A DNA stretch of 64,000 nt from Cryptomeria japonica (lineage: Eukaryota; Streptophyta; Pinopsida; Cupressales; Cupressaceae). The position numbers were made by a program, and so were the translations under genes. Each line of letters begins with the position of its first letter. Position 1 is the first letter of the stretch. This document shows, in pieces, positions 35,978-48,440 of this stretch. Location of the stretch: the NCBI RefSeq assembly GCF_030272615.1, contig NC_081410.1, positions 286,687,957 through 286,751,956 on the forward strand, in the 5' to 3' direction. A model generated the notes under the pieces. It had not been told where the DNA came from. It made no database searches and saw nothing but the letters and a program-made list of their open reading frames with translations.

Positions 35978-35979
35978 AT

Positions 35980-35991
35980 TGGTATCAAAGC
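35980..35991 (+). promoter_or_regulatory. composite primer-binding site 2
   Basis: TGGTATCAAAGC, initiator Met tRNA type with one change, two bases after LTR 2. Confidence 0.85.
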
Positions 35992-36033
35992 TAGATCCTT
36001 TGGAAGGAGCTTGACCACTTGGGGAGATCCAGG

Positions 36034-39000
36034 ATGGAAGCTATTATTTTCAAGAAGGAGAGTCTGAGATTTGATGGAACTAATTACTCTATATGGAATA
36101 ATCAAATGGAAGTTCACTTGAGCTTTCTTGGAGAAGATTATTGGAAGATTACAAAGAATGCATACATTGTTCCTCTGATGGTCCTGTTATTGCAACTGAG
36201 TTTAAATATGTTGAACATAATATAAGAGCTAAAGAATCATTATTGAGTGCCCTCACTGATGCAGAGATGACTAGTGTGATGGTATTGTAGACTACACATG
36301 AGATTTAGGAGAAGCTAGAAACCTTGTATGAAGGAGAGAAACATGTGAAAGTTCCTAAATTGTAGAGCTTGAAAGGAAACTATGTGATGCTGAAGATGGG
36401 AGAAGATGAGAATATTTCATCCTTTATGGATAAAGCGGATGATCTTGTGGTGAACATCAGATGTGTCGAAGGAGTTCTTGAAGAGGATGAGATTGTGGCT
36501 TAAGTGTTGAGATCTTTACCTCATACTTACAAACACAAAGTTGATGCTATTCATGAGATCTAGACTGTGACAACTATGAAAAGAGATATGCTAGTTGGTA
36601 AGCTTGTTGCTTTTGAATTGAGCGAACTTGGTGAATCACATGGTAAAAATGAGATTGCATTTAAAGCTATTGTATCCAGGAAGCAAAAGTATGATCTGGG
36701 AGAAATTTCAACTAGGGTCTCTAGCTATGAAAGAGAAATGAGAGAGATGGAAGAACAAGAAAGAGAATTGGAAGAGCTTGAAGCACTTATTGTGAGAAGA
36801 TTGCCTAAGGGACCCGATAAGTATGAAGGGAAGTTACCTTTTAAATTTTTTCATGCAATGAGATAGGTCATTATGCTTCTAGGTGTCCTAAATGAGAAGA
36901 AAGATTGTTAAAGTATGATAACCCTTACAAGCCTAACTGAAAGTTTAGATACCAAAAGAAGTGTTATTATGTTGTTTATGAAGGTGTGATAGATGATGAG
37001 TTTGAGAAAGGGAATTTAGGAGATAAATTTGTATTCATTTCTATCAAGGAAGATGATCCAGTATCTATTGATTCTACAAGCTATATTGTTGAAGAGAAAG
37101 ATTTGGCTACTTAAACTAATGAGAAAGATGAATGGGTGATTAACAGTTATTGTATGGAGAGGTATGATGGCGGTGTAGTAATATTTGGAGACAACAAAGC
37201 TTGTGTAATCCGGTAGAGGAACTATTTATCTTGATGGTAAGCATAATACTGATGATGTTTGATATGTTGAAGGTCTGAAGAATAGTCTTTTGAGTGTTGG
37301 ATGAAAGGATAATAAGGGATATGATTTACAATTCAAGAATGGAAAATGTAAGATCTTGAATATCTATGATATATAGATTGCATCAGGTACTAAGACTAAA
37401 GGAAATATCTTTCATATGAATGTTGGTGAGAAAATTTATTTGATTGTTCAGACTGATGAGAGTTGGTTGTGGTATAGAAGGATGTGTCATGTTAACTTTG
37501 AATGCATGATTAAGATAAGTTCTACTCAATCTATTAGAGATATGTCTAAGATAGTGAAGCCTACTAATAAGGTGTGTAAAGAATGTCAATTAGGAAAGCA
37601 AACAAGAATTTCATTCAAGAGAAAACTATATACATGTAATGGATTATTATAACTTGTGCACACTAATTTATGTGCACCACCTAGAGTGAGAAGCTTGCAA
37701 GGAGACAAATAATTTATGTTGATGATTGATGACTATTCTAAGATGATGAGGGTCACTTTTCTAATGGAGAAAGTTGAAGCACTAGTGAAACTCAAAATAT
37801 TTAAAGCTAAAGTGGAGACAAAGACAAGATTGAAGCTGAAATATCTGAGATCTGGCAGAGGTGGATAATTTACCTCTAGTGAGTTTAATTCCTTTTGTGA
37901 AGAGAATGGAATTAGAAGACAATTATCCACTCTAAGAACCCCTCAGTAGAATGGAGTTGTTGAAAGGAAAAACAGAACAATTTTGGATGCTACTAGAACT
38001 ATGATGATTGAAGGAAATGTTCAACATATCTATTGGAGAGAAGTTGTTAGCACTGCTATATACACATTCAACCGGGTGCATATAAAAGGTGATTCTGGTA
38101 AGACTCCTTATGAGCTATGGTTTGGTCATGTTCCTACAGTTAGATATTTCAGAATATTTGGAAGAAAAAGTTATATCAAAAGAGATGAGGATATAGTAAA
38201 ATTTGATGCAATATGTGATGTAAGATGTGATGAAGGAATCTTTTTGGGATATTCTACTAAGAGAAAATCCTACCAGTGTTATGACAAGAGACTAAGAAAT
38301 GTAGTGGAAAGTGTGAATGTGAAGGTTGATGAGGATCATAAGAAGCAAATAAGAGCATGTGTATATGACTCTAATGACCAAGATGCTACTTCAAAGCAAG
38401 TGCAGACTCCAAGTATGAAGCAGAGTGATCCAGAAGAGTTAGTAATTCATGATGTTGTTGAAGAAGTTCAAGAGATTGGAAATCAAAACAATCAGAAGAC
38501 CCCCAGGTATGTAAGATTAAATCATTCAGAAAATCAGATTATTGGTGATTAAAATAAAGGTGTGATGACTAAGAGAAGGATTATTGCTGAAGAAACATGT
38601 TTGATTTCTAAAATTGAGCCTAAAGATGTTGTTGAAGCTTGTAAAGATGAAAATTGGGTAAAATCTATGGAAGAAGAGTTAGATCAAATTGAGAAGAACA
38701 AAACATGGGAACTTGTTCTGAGACCTATTGACAAGAATGTTATTGGTACTAAATGGGTGTTCCAAAATAAGCTGAATGAAGATGGACAAGTTTTTATAAA
38801 TAAAGAAACACTAGTATGTAAGGGATATTCAAAAATGGAAGGAATTGATTTTGAGGAGAATTTTTCTTCAATATCTAGAATTGAAGTTGTTAGATTATTT
38901 CTTACATATGTTGCTCCTAAGAAATTCAAGGTATATCAGATGGATGTGAAGTTAGCCCTTTTGAATGGTGAATTGGAAGAGGAAGTTTGCATTGAGCAAT

Positions 39001-40149
39001 CAAATGGATTTTCATTGATAGATGAGGATGACATGGTATGCAGATTGAAGAAACCAGTGTATGAACTTAAACAAGCCTCTAGAGCTTGGTATAATAGATT
39101 GGACAAGTATTTGATGAAGTTGGGATTTTGTAAAGGTACTGTTGATAGTAACTTGTATTTCAAGATTGATAATGATAACATTTTCATTGAAGTCTTTGTT
39201 GATGACATTATTTTTGGAGGAGATGATGATTTGAGTAAGAAATTTGTTGATGATATGCAAAAAGAATTTGAGATGTCTATGATAGGTGAGATGAAATTCT
39301 TTCTGGGATTGCAAATTAAACATATTCATAAAGGCATTTTCATATCTCAATCTAAGTATGTGAAGGAATTGCTAAAGAAGTTTGGGTTAGATTATTTCAA
39401 ACCTATTGGAACTCCTATGGTGACTGGATGTAAGATGACAAAAGATGATGAATCTCCAAAGGCTAACCAAACCCTTTATATATCTATGATTGGTGGACTG
39501 ATATATTTAACTCATACTAGACTTGACAATATGAATGTTGTATGCCTTGTTGCAATATTTCAAGTTGATCCTAAGGAAAGTCATGTTACTGTTGTGAAGA
39601 GGATATTTAGATATTTGAAGGGAACAGTTGATTATGGTATGTGGTATCTAAAGGATGATGATTTCACTTTAAATGCTTATATTGATGTTGATTGGGTAGG
39701 TGATTTTTATGACCGAAAGAGAACTACCGGTGGAACATTATTTTTGGGAAATAATTTGGTTGCTTGGACAAGTAAGAAGCAAGATGCTATTTCTTTATCT
39801 ACTATAGAAGTTGAATACATTATTGCTGCTAGCAACTCTACTCAAGTAATTTGGATGAAGCAAATGTTGAAGGCTATTAAAGTTGTTAATAATGAGCCTA
39901 CTATTATATATTTTGACAATTGTAGTGTTATCAATATTTCTAAGAATCTGGTGTTGCATTCTAAGACAAAGCATATATGAATCAAGTTTCATTTTTCAGT
40001 GAGAGAAAATTAGTGATAAGGAAGTCAGATTAGAGTATGTACCTACAAAGGAATAGATTGCAGATATATTCACTAAGCCGTTTCCTATAGAAATATTTGT
40101 ATATTTGAGAGAGAATTTAGTAGCGATTGCCCCTCCTTCTATGAACTAG
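36034..40149 (+). pseudogene. copia gag-pol, second copy, broken
   Basis: Starts MEAIIFKKESLRFDGTNYSI at 36034. Gag and the protease/integrase part carry many stops and shifts. The knuckle frame breaks after KFFHA, and the protease region near 37130-37150 has lost the usual DSGCSHHM. Integrase HHCC (RMCHVNFE...CKEC) is at 37490-37600. From 37983 the frame is good: integrase C-terminus (DATRTMM, YWREVVS), then RT and RNase H in a 472-codon frame (38562-39980) with GTKWVFQNKLNEDG, YQMDVKLALLNG, FVDDIIFGG, AYIDVDWVGD and HSKTKHI. The tail ends near 40149 after ADIFTKPFP. It pairs with 15186-18966 and serves as the intact reference for the split copy. Confidence 0.9.
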
Positions 40150-40511
40150 ATTCATTGAGTTGCATTCATCCGATGGACTTCGTAGTCTTATCCTATTATC
40201 CGGATTGATGAGTGGGTGCTACTAATCTGGGGGAGTAGTGAGTGTTTGAATCACACACTTATTCAGTTATTCAGATTTGTGAATTTATCCTAAGGGGGAG
40301 AGATTATCCTACTTAGAGGTTGAGATGCATGAGAGGATAATTATTTGTATGTGTCTTTTGCATTGTTGTCAAAGGGGGAGAGAAGCTTGTGAAAAACCTT
40401 GAAGTATTTTGAGTTGTTTTTCAAAGGGGGAGATTGTTGGTTGTTGATTTCTTTATTTGCATTGATTTTTTTTCAGATTCATATGTTTCCATCAATGTCA
40501 AAGGGGGATAT
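40150..40511 (+). other. 3' untranslated region and polypurine tract, copy 2
   Basis: Same layout as 34267-34653, with repeated GGGGGAGA runs. The tract next to LTR 3 is AAAGGGGGATAT (40500-40511). Confidence 0.8.
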
Positions 40512-41846
40512 TGTTCGATATTAGAATTCTTGAAATGTGTTGTTGTCATTGATGTCAACATATTCCTATGTTGTAGATAATTAGTGTATTGTAGAGAGTT
40601 GTTTGGGTGATTTGTTGAAGATGTGCTAATACAGTTTAATGGGTTTGAGATACTTATCTCTAGTTGATTCAATGTGAGTTTCATGATGCTATGTGGTGAT
40701 TTGGTCAAGTTATGTGATCTAGTGTGTTGGTTGGTTTTTATATTAGCTTTGTGTTGCAAAGTTGTGGTATTTTATCCATATTGTTTGGGAATAATTATAT
40801 CTTGAGTTGCAAATTTTGGAGAGTGTTTGGGACATTCATGTGTGTCCTTTGATTGGATGGTTCATGATTTGGAACTTCGCAAGTGTATCTTTCAATTTCT
40901 TAGTTGGTGTTCTTGAGCTCTGGTGATGTAATAATGATAATTCTTGTTATAAGAGTTATTACGGTAATTGTGATGAAATTCATATTGCTTTTTGATGTTC
41001 CTTGATCATCTTCTATGTGTTTTGGTGGTCCGCATTGATTGTGGTGTGTGTTATTGATGATGTTAATGGTCTAGTGGTATTCTTTGTGTTATACGACATA
41101 TTCAGTGGTCTGGCATGTTGCGAATGATCTTGGAAAATTATTTGGTGGTGTTGCATGTTCAAGGATTTGATTTGGGTCTGTGTTATGTCCTTGTTGACAT
41201 TGTATTGGTCCGGTTATGGATTTATGTATCGTGTGATGTAATTTTGTAATTAGGTTTTATGTGTTGAGCCGACCTTAAGGTTAAGGTTGATGATTTGTAA
41301 AATAAGTTTTGTAGTCATGTAAGTTGTGTGTCTATGAATTGTATGTGAGTATTATATGTGCAAACAAGAAAATTTATCTTTTGGTGGTAGAGAAGAGTAG
41401 AGAAGTGTTGTTGTGCAGATAGTGTGCTTAATTGGAACTGTAATCAGGCATTTGGAGATGCTATTCTTTCAGTTCATGCAATTTGGATTATTGTCTGATC
41501 TTTGTGAGGAAGTGAGCCTTCCTCAGGGTTGTATGCCTTCTTGTTTTTGATTAGTGAGATTTAGGTAGTTTGTCTAAATGCACATGCATTCTCCATTGTA
41601 ATATTTACACATACTACTGTAGAGTATCATCTTATTATGGGTAGTTTCCCACCATGGTTTTTCCTTTGATCGGGTTTTCCATGTCAAAAATCCTTATGTT
41701 ATGTGTTTTGTTGATGTAGTGTTTATCTTTTCTATTATTGTTCTTAATCATATCTGAAGTTAAGGTTAATTTGTTTGAGTTTGGTGAAACTAATTCACCC
41801 CATCTCCTCTCAGTTTTCCTGCATTTTTGCTACCTTGTTGCCAACA
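40512..41846 (+). repeat. composite copia LTR 3
   Basis: 1,335 bp from TGTTCGATATTAG to GCCAACA, then CAAAT as outer target copy. The TATA position reads GTAAAATAAG, probably weakened. Confidence 0.88.
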
Positions 41847-41851
41847 CAAAT

Positions 41852-41985
41852 ATGTGGCATAACCCACTCAAAAGGAGACAACATAGTGGCTATGTGAGAT
41901 TTCATAAGAGGCCAAAAGAGGATGTGATACTCAATCACCCATGTGTGGGTGAGAATGACACATGTAATCAATGGATTATGCCACA
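41852..41985 (-). repeat. copia-type LTR, U3-side part (continues 13478-13798)
   Basis: After the composite's target copy the host LTR resumes. A start TGTGGCATAATCC (minus strand, at 41985) is possible. The piece itself has inverted ends, TGTGGCATAACCC (41853 onward) and GGATTATGCCACA (41973-41985), so a small foldback element is an alternative reading. Confidence 0.35.
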
Positions 41986-44603
41986 TGTCCACATAAACTA
42001 CACATAAACCATGTCCACTATAACCTAAGTATGCTTAATAATGTGTAGGAGAAATAAATATAACAAAACCTACACTAAAAAATTAATTCATACATGTATC
42101 CATTTAATCATTATAGCATTAATTAAAAAAATATACATTGGCTGATTCAAACTAATCATATGTGCATTAAATGAGAACATACATGTACATTACCATATTT
42201 GTTACTTTTGATCAAAGCAAATATAAAGAACATTGTTTTTCATTAAAATAACAAGTATGTGATACATCATCATAGATAGGTTTCGATACAAAATATACAT
42301 CATATCACCTCTTATACAAAATGAGGTGACTCATCATACAGCCTATGGATGATGGTTACATGTGGTCTCCAACCTTGTTCATGGTAATCACATAGAGGTT
42401 TACCTATGAGATGTCATAGAGTCCAAGTAAACCACGAATGAGCTCCTCCTCTCTCTCTCTCTCCTAGGTGATACCTCTGCATAATACAGTCTTTGCTTGG
42501 GCCTCTAAAAGCTCATGTTTTAGTCAATCCATGTCCTCTTGTGCAACCTCTAGCTCTACCCTCACTATGTTAAATATACCCTCATGTCATCCTTCACTGC
42601 ATCATGCTCTAGGAGTAACTTGTAAGGACTACATGATATGCTGATGTAATGATATCTCTGAGCACGTGACCTACAAATTCATGCCATCCTTGTGCACTCA
42701 TTGCAAGATGGAGCTATATTAGTAACATCATCACTTGTATTGGAATCAAATCAATTTAAATAAATTTAAATTCTTACTTGGGTTTCCCACTTTCGAAGAA
42801 GGATAGACTATGGCTAGATGCTAAGATATATCAGCTAGGGGCATGTTGCTACTCTCCCCATGCTCGTATTGGTGGGGTGTCTCTATGGACTGTGATGGTA
42901 GCAATGATTTTCATACTTTGGAAGTAGGTCTCTAAAGGGGCACATCATTATCATTATCACCCACATCTTGTCCTCTATCTTTTGCATGTGGTGGATCCAG
43001 TATCTCCTCCTCAGCATGGACATGATGCGCTTAATTAATAATTAATTTAAAATATGTGTCCTTTCTTGATTATCACATCATCACACTCTCATTTGGGCCC
43101 TTAATCTTTGGTTCACCCTTTATATTTCAATTATCTCATTTCATCATAGGTCCTACCCTATTTTAAAAATCAACAAATTTCTCTTATCTAAACAACATAT
43201 AGTGTTCCACAAACTTGATTTCAACATTAAAACCTGTTATCATGTATTCCTAAGTCAAGAAAAAAGTGTTAGGACCAGGATGAAAATTGTGACATGGTCC
43301 CACACTTCTATCCTGAATTTTGGGAGGATAATAATAGGGTCCTATCATATTCAAATCTATCTTCATGCAAATAAATAACAAACCTAGGTTGGCCATTTAT
43401 CAAATCAAACCTAGAATCTCATATATAAGCAATTATTTTCCTCATTTGTGATATCTCATCTTACAATCTAGCAAGCATATGCAATATTAATGTGAAATTG
43501 GAGATATCCTTATGAAGTGAAGGGGCTACTTTTAGGAGAATTCAATATCTTCGTCGTCTTTATCAAATATTCATCAACCATGAAAGCTTCAAGAGATATT
43601 GAAGGATAATAGGTAATCACTGACCAATGATTTCTTTTACCTATTCCTAAGGATTTGGTATGGTTTCATGTTGATCTCATATTTCTACAATAAAGCTTCA
43701 TATTTTAGATTTTCAAATTCAAATCATTTATGCATTAATTTTTTATATTGATAACATTTTAGGGTTTTCTCTAACACACTTGACTAGAATCTAGTTTTCT
43801 TTATGTACATTTGCTCATAGAAATATTAGACACACTTAAGGTTCAAGATCACACACAATATTCCAATTTCAATACCAACTATTCATAGAGATAGAAATAA
43901 CCAAAATGAGGGGTTGACCAAATCAAACCCCTATATAGCCACCACCATTCCCTCTTTCTATCTTCCAGGTGCATCTAGAATTTTTTGGTCGAGGCATAGA
44001 GACAAAAGAGTGATTAGTAGGTAGTCACAAACCTCTATATGGAAGAAGAACTATAAAATCCTGGACCAATGCATGTTGGGTGACCTGTTCTAGGACCAAG
44101 GTGTTTTGGGTGCCCTGGTCCTTAGATTCCAATGCTAGATTTGAAGGGTGTAGATATTGGAGTCTCAAGAGGTCCCAATTAACTCTGTGTGTAGAAGTGG
44201 GAAGACTAGAATGCTCTAGGAGCACCAGTCTTGTGAATTCAAACCCAAATTGAAGTCACATGTGCCTCTCTATATCTCCTATTCATTTTTGTATCTATTG
44301 CCAAGTTTTTGTTTGTATATCAATATATTATAGAATTCTTAGTTTACATTTATATTTTCCTTAGATCTTAGTTTGATATCATTTCATTGCAAGTCCATAC
44401 ACTTTCCAAAGAAGCAAAGGAATATAAACCCTAGAAGTGTTATTTTGATTCTCTTTGATAAGAGTTAGTCACATACGATCACTCAGCTTGGTGATTTCGT
44501 ATTCAAATGTTTATGTGAAAGTGGGTCATTGTCCTAATCCTACCTAGTCCATTTTCATCTAAAATAGTTATCACATATGACTCCCTTCACATGCTCGTAG
44601 GAA
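41986..44603. other. decayed AT-rich stretch
   Basis: No intact gene. It includes a CT microsatellite (42449-42463) and a possible decayed coding remnant at 42420-43025. The rest, including 43030-44600, shows nothing I can name. Confidence 0.5.
42420..43025 (-). pseudogene. possible decayed coding remnant, family unknown
   Basis: Read on the minus strand, 43025-42780 gives a hydrophilic stretch with few stops (HAEEEILDPPHAKDRGQD, then PLADIS). It is followed by GTAAGA, which could be a splice donor. 42620-42420 gives EHDAVKDDMRVYL and LKHELLEAQAKTVLCRG with a few stops. Composition looks coding, but I recognise no domain. A DNA-transposon accessory protein is possible. Confidence 0.25.
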
Positions 44604-44720
44604 AAGATAATATAATGTTTAGGGCCCTTTTATAGGCCTTTTAGGTGTGCACCCTATGGCAATATAATTTCAATAAATGTATTACTATAGTACTTCTATA
44701 CATCTGGAGTATGACTTGGG
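44604..44720 (+). repeat. dispersed repeat, copy a
   Basis: AAGATAATATAATGTTTAGG and the following bases match 48329-48440 for about 110 bases (most clearly TTTAGGGCCC...TAGGC and GTGTGCAC). Same orientation, 3.7 kb apart. Confidence 0.5.
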
Positions 44721-47700
44721 CACTAATAATGCTTAAGTAGAGTATTAAGGGACCCCCAACTCTATAATGTTTCAAAATTATTCGATCTTCCCTCTTGTGT
44801 AGGCTTTAGAGGAGGCTAAAATGTGTATTGTATGGTTATAAAATAGTTAAGAAAAAATAATAACTTGTACATAATATGTAATATACCTTTGAATAGAAAG
44901 ATGAAGAAAGTGAATGGGTTGACTAATTTATAGTTGGTATTTTCTTAAGGGTACATGTTGAGTTGAGGTCATCTTGCATTGGTCTATGTAATTATTATGA
45001 TATATTTTTGAAAGTTAATCCTATATGTATAGCCTCCTAAATTTATTTATTGTGGTATACATACACATTTAACTAGTGTTATGAATCCTATTTTATGACC
45101 CCTCACAAGCATGAGCTATCAAGATACTTATGTAGTGATAAGCAATCATTGGACCATGTCAATGATCAATGTTTTTCCTATTGCAAAGTATTAATCAACA
45201 TTTACTTGGTTCTTGGAGGTGAAGCTTCCAATGGCTACCCTAAATATGATATAGTAATAATTATCAGGTTGTCACTAGATTGTGTCAATGGTGGATGCCT
45301 AGAGATATTGTAGTATCTTTTTTATTAGCCAATATTCACCTGGTTCATGGAAGTGAGGGATTGCTAAAGGCTATCCAGGATTTGATACAATAATTATTGC
45401 ATGGGTAATTACCTTACCATGTATGTAATAGTAACTAGAGCTAACTATTGTATCAAGGGGTTAACTGGAAATCACCTATAACATGGGGGTGACCAATGCC
45501 AAATGTTACCCAAGATTGTGAATATAGTTAACAATATCACCAAGATCACTAGGTGGTATATGTTGGAAGCTACTTCTTCCTAGGTGGAAAAACTCATCAC
45601 CAATGGCCTATAGGTGATTGGAGTCGAAATCCATTGGGCTAGGTTAGTTTAGTACTTATGGAAATCCTTGGGATTGAGGATGGACCCACAGTGTAATGTG
45701 GGATGTACTGAATCATCTTCCCAGTTTTCTAATGGTATGCTTAACCTTGTTGGGTTAAGGATAGACCCCCAGTGTAGTATGAGATATACCAAATCCTTTT
45801 CTAAAGTATCCATTGGTATAGAAGACTATGGAAAATAATGAAACCCACATTGTAGTGCCCAATGCACTAGCATTCATTTTCTATATGTGATGCATTGTGG
45901 ATAGAAGATAGTTATCCATTATGTATGAGCCAATCACTATAGTCCTTGTGATTCTTATATGAGCCAATCATTATTGTCTTTGTGATTCTTGTATGAGCCA
46001 CTCATTATGTGTTTTTGATGTATGTTGGAGCTACTCATTGTATATATAATTTATGATAAAGCTCGTAGGCTTGTGGAACTATGATGTGTTTGAGATAGTC
46101 CTTTGTGTATATGTGTGTATGCTCAAGGAATTCACCATATTTGTGATCTATTATATGACCCTTGTATATATGTGTATATTTGTACACTAGTGATTGGTAT
46201 TGATCAATATGGAACAAACACATGATGGCAAGAGGTTATCTTTTATAGTGATGGTACTAAGTTAATAGATTCACTTAGTTAATAATCAAGGTTTAAAGGG
46301 ATATCAAACATATATAATCAAGAGAAGAAAGTGAACCCTCAAGGATTAGATATGGGCCTATGGATTTCCATAATTAAGAGAGTTTAGCACTATTGAGTGT
46401 AAAAATATATAAGGTGCTGCTTAGTTGATGCCACCAAGGTGAATCGAGGAGTTTTAAATTCAAAACTCTAAGCTAGATGGAAAATGTTTGGTCTGTTAAG
46501 TTGGGAATCAATATTAAGTGAAATAAAAATAAAATTATGGCATTTGAGAAAGGATTTTATATAGGTTTTAGATAAACCAAGTTCAAATACTAGACATACA
46601 AATCTAAATGAGTCAAGATTAAAGGATATTGTCTTACACTAATAATTGATAATGGATATGTTAGTCTCTTGGTAAGAAGTATATCAAATGGAATTTAAGC
46701 TTGTGAGAATAGTTGGCTAGCCCTAACTAAGACAACTTAAAGGTGGATACCAAAGGGAATTTGACATACATATTGTAAATGAAAATATGAGTGGCACAGT
46801 GGAAGTTTAAGGTATTCGATGGTTTCTATGTCCTTTAACTCACTTGTTGGATTCAATTTTATCTCTTGTTATGAAATAAAATAATTTCATATTTAAGAGT
46901 AGTAAGAATCTTTCTTATGGTATGGATTTGAATTATAGGAGCATAATCTACCAATAACTAAGGGTGTATATTTTTAATGGGTTAGTATGTTTTAAAGATA
47001 GAACTAATAGTACCCTTGTTGGGTAATTTGTGATTACCTACGTAGTTGTAAGCTGAATGAGACAAAGGAATGATTATCAATAGTGATAAAGGATGTGCAA
47101 GGAATAACAAGTGGAGGAGACTATTAGGCATCAACTTGTGCATTTCTCTTACAAACAAAGATACCATGAGTTTTGAAATGAACTTACTTTGTAATTGGCA
47201 CAAAATGAAACCTTATGAATAATACCTTGCAAAGAACACATAGACTTCTATATGTATCCTTTAATGATTAAAGAAACTTGCTTAAATTGAAACTTCACTA
47301 ATACTAGGACACTATGACATGTGAAATCAAACCACTTAGTGAGTAACTTGACTAAGGATAGGGGACCCTAGTGGGAAAACAAATGATATCAATTATGATT
47401 TGTAATTGGTACCTTGCAAGGATTAACTTGTAATTATGTGTACCCAATGGTATAATATTTTTAAGAAAAATCAAACATGAATTGAGAATGGAGGATTGGA
47501 CTAAGTAAAAAAAGGCTTAATTGGGAGAATAATTTTTGTATGGGTCTTCTTAAACATTATGAATATTGTTCCAAATCGGCCCAAATTAGGGAAAAGAGAC
47601 CAATTTGAGAGATGATTATAAAGGTTTAAAAGGTAATTAAATTAATTAGTAACTCAAAATTTTGAAGCAATTAACAAATGAAACCTTATAATAAGTTGGC

Positions 47701-47723
47701 ATGACTTATCCTAGGGGGGCGAT
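44721..47723. other. decayed region with degenerate tandem repeats
   Basis: There are three small arrays. 45125-45400 holds two units of about 135 bp (TTGGACCATGTCAATG / TAGATTGTGTCAATGG). 45665-45790 holds two units of about 100 bp (GGATGGACCCACAGTGTA / GGATAGACCCCCAGTGTA). 45930-46010 holds three units of about 33 bp beginning TATGAGCCA. No reading frame is credible. If an LTR starts at 47724, this could be the eroded inner part of its element. Confidence 0.4.
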
Positions 47724-47760
47724 GTCACATCCCTATCATCGAAAGCCATGCTCAATATTA
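47710..47760 (+). promoter_or_regulatory. possible purine tract and LTR start of an old gypsy-type element
   Basis: CTAGGGGGGCGA is followed by TGTCACATCCC at 47724. A G-rich tract before TGTCACATCC is common in plant chromovirus-type Ty3 elements. No second LTR was matched, so this is weak. Confidence 0.3.
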
Positions 47761-48328
47761 TAGGCATAAAAAATAAAAAATAAAATATTGAAAAAGAAAT
47801 AAAAACATAAGACATGGTGCTAATATAGGCACCACATCAAGGCATAGGCACACATTAATTAGGTGAGACTAATGCTAGTGAACAACATGGGCAATCATTC
47901 TCCTCTCTTGCATTTAAAATGAGAGCATTTTGATAGGAATTAAAGAAAAAAGGAGGATAGAGTTCTAAGTTAAGTGACATACTCTCCTGAAGCATGAAGG
48001 AAAAATGAAAGGAGAAAGAGGGAGGATGTGAGAGAATAAACACAATTACTCTAGGAGACCTATATGCATAATGTGGGAGCATAATCAAAGCACACTAATT
48101 GTTTGATAGAATGTCAAAAACAAATGTTGCATCCTAAAATGCAATAATTATAGTATAAGCACAAAATTGTATTTGTTGAAAAGGCTTTAGATACTTTTAG
48201 GAAATGCAATGAGGAATTACATAAGGTGAAAAGGAAGGAGGCATTATGATGGGAAAGAAGCAAAAATATGAGCAATAGAGGAAGAAATTTCAAAGGAAGC
48301 AAAAATACAACATAATTACATGCCAAGA

Positions 48329-48440
48329 TAATTTAATGTTTAGGGCCCTATTGTAGGCATTTTCGATGTGCACTTTGTAGCATTAACTTCATGAAGGTTT
48401 TAATTTCTCAGTCAAAATATATCACTGAAGTACCTTTATA
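48329..48440 (+). repeat. dispersed repeat, copy b
   Basis: Partner of 44604-44720: AAGATAATTTAATGTTTAGG, then GCCCTATTGTAGGC. It lies about 600 bases after the possible LTR start at 47724. Confidence 0.5.

Larger units (their letters stand above)
13799..41846 (+). mobile_element. 28-kb Ty1/copia composite: LTR-int-LTR-int-LTR
   Basis: Three direct LTRs of about 1.33 kb (13799-15129, 34654-35977, 40512-41846) separate two internal regions that both read gag, protease, integrase, reverse transcriptase, RNase H on the plus strand. Target duplication candidates stand only at the outer edges: CAAAC (13794-13798) and CAAAT (41847-41851). The middle LTR is the 3' LTR of the first copy and the 5' LTR of the second. 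This fits one insertion followed by unequal exchange between LTRs. The first internal region was later hit by a LINE and by a minus-strand copia element. Family: Ty1/copia by INT-before-RT order; the lineage (Tork or SIRE side) is not resolved. Confidence 0.85.

Noticed and set aside
45095-45313. 72-codon plus-strand frame
   Set aside because: Lies in a degenerate tandem repeat; the open frame is accidental.
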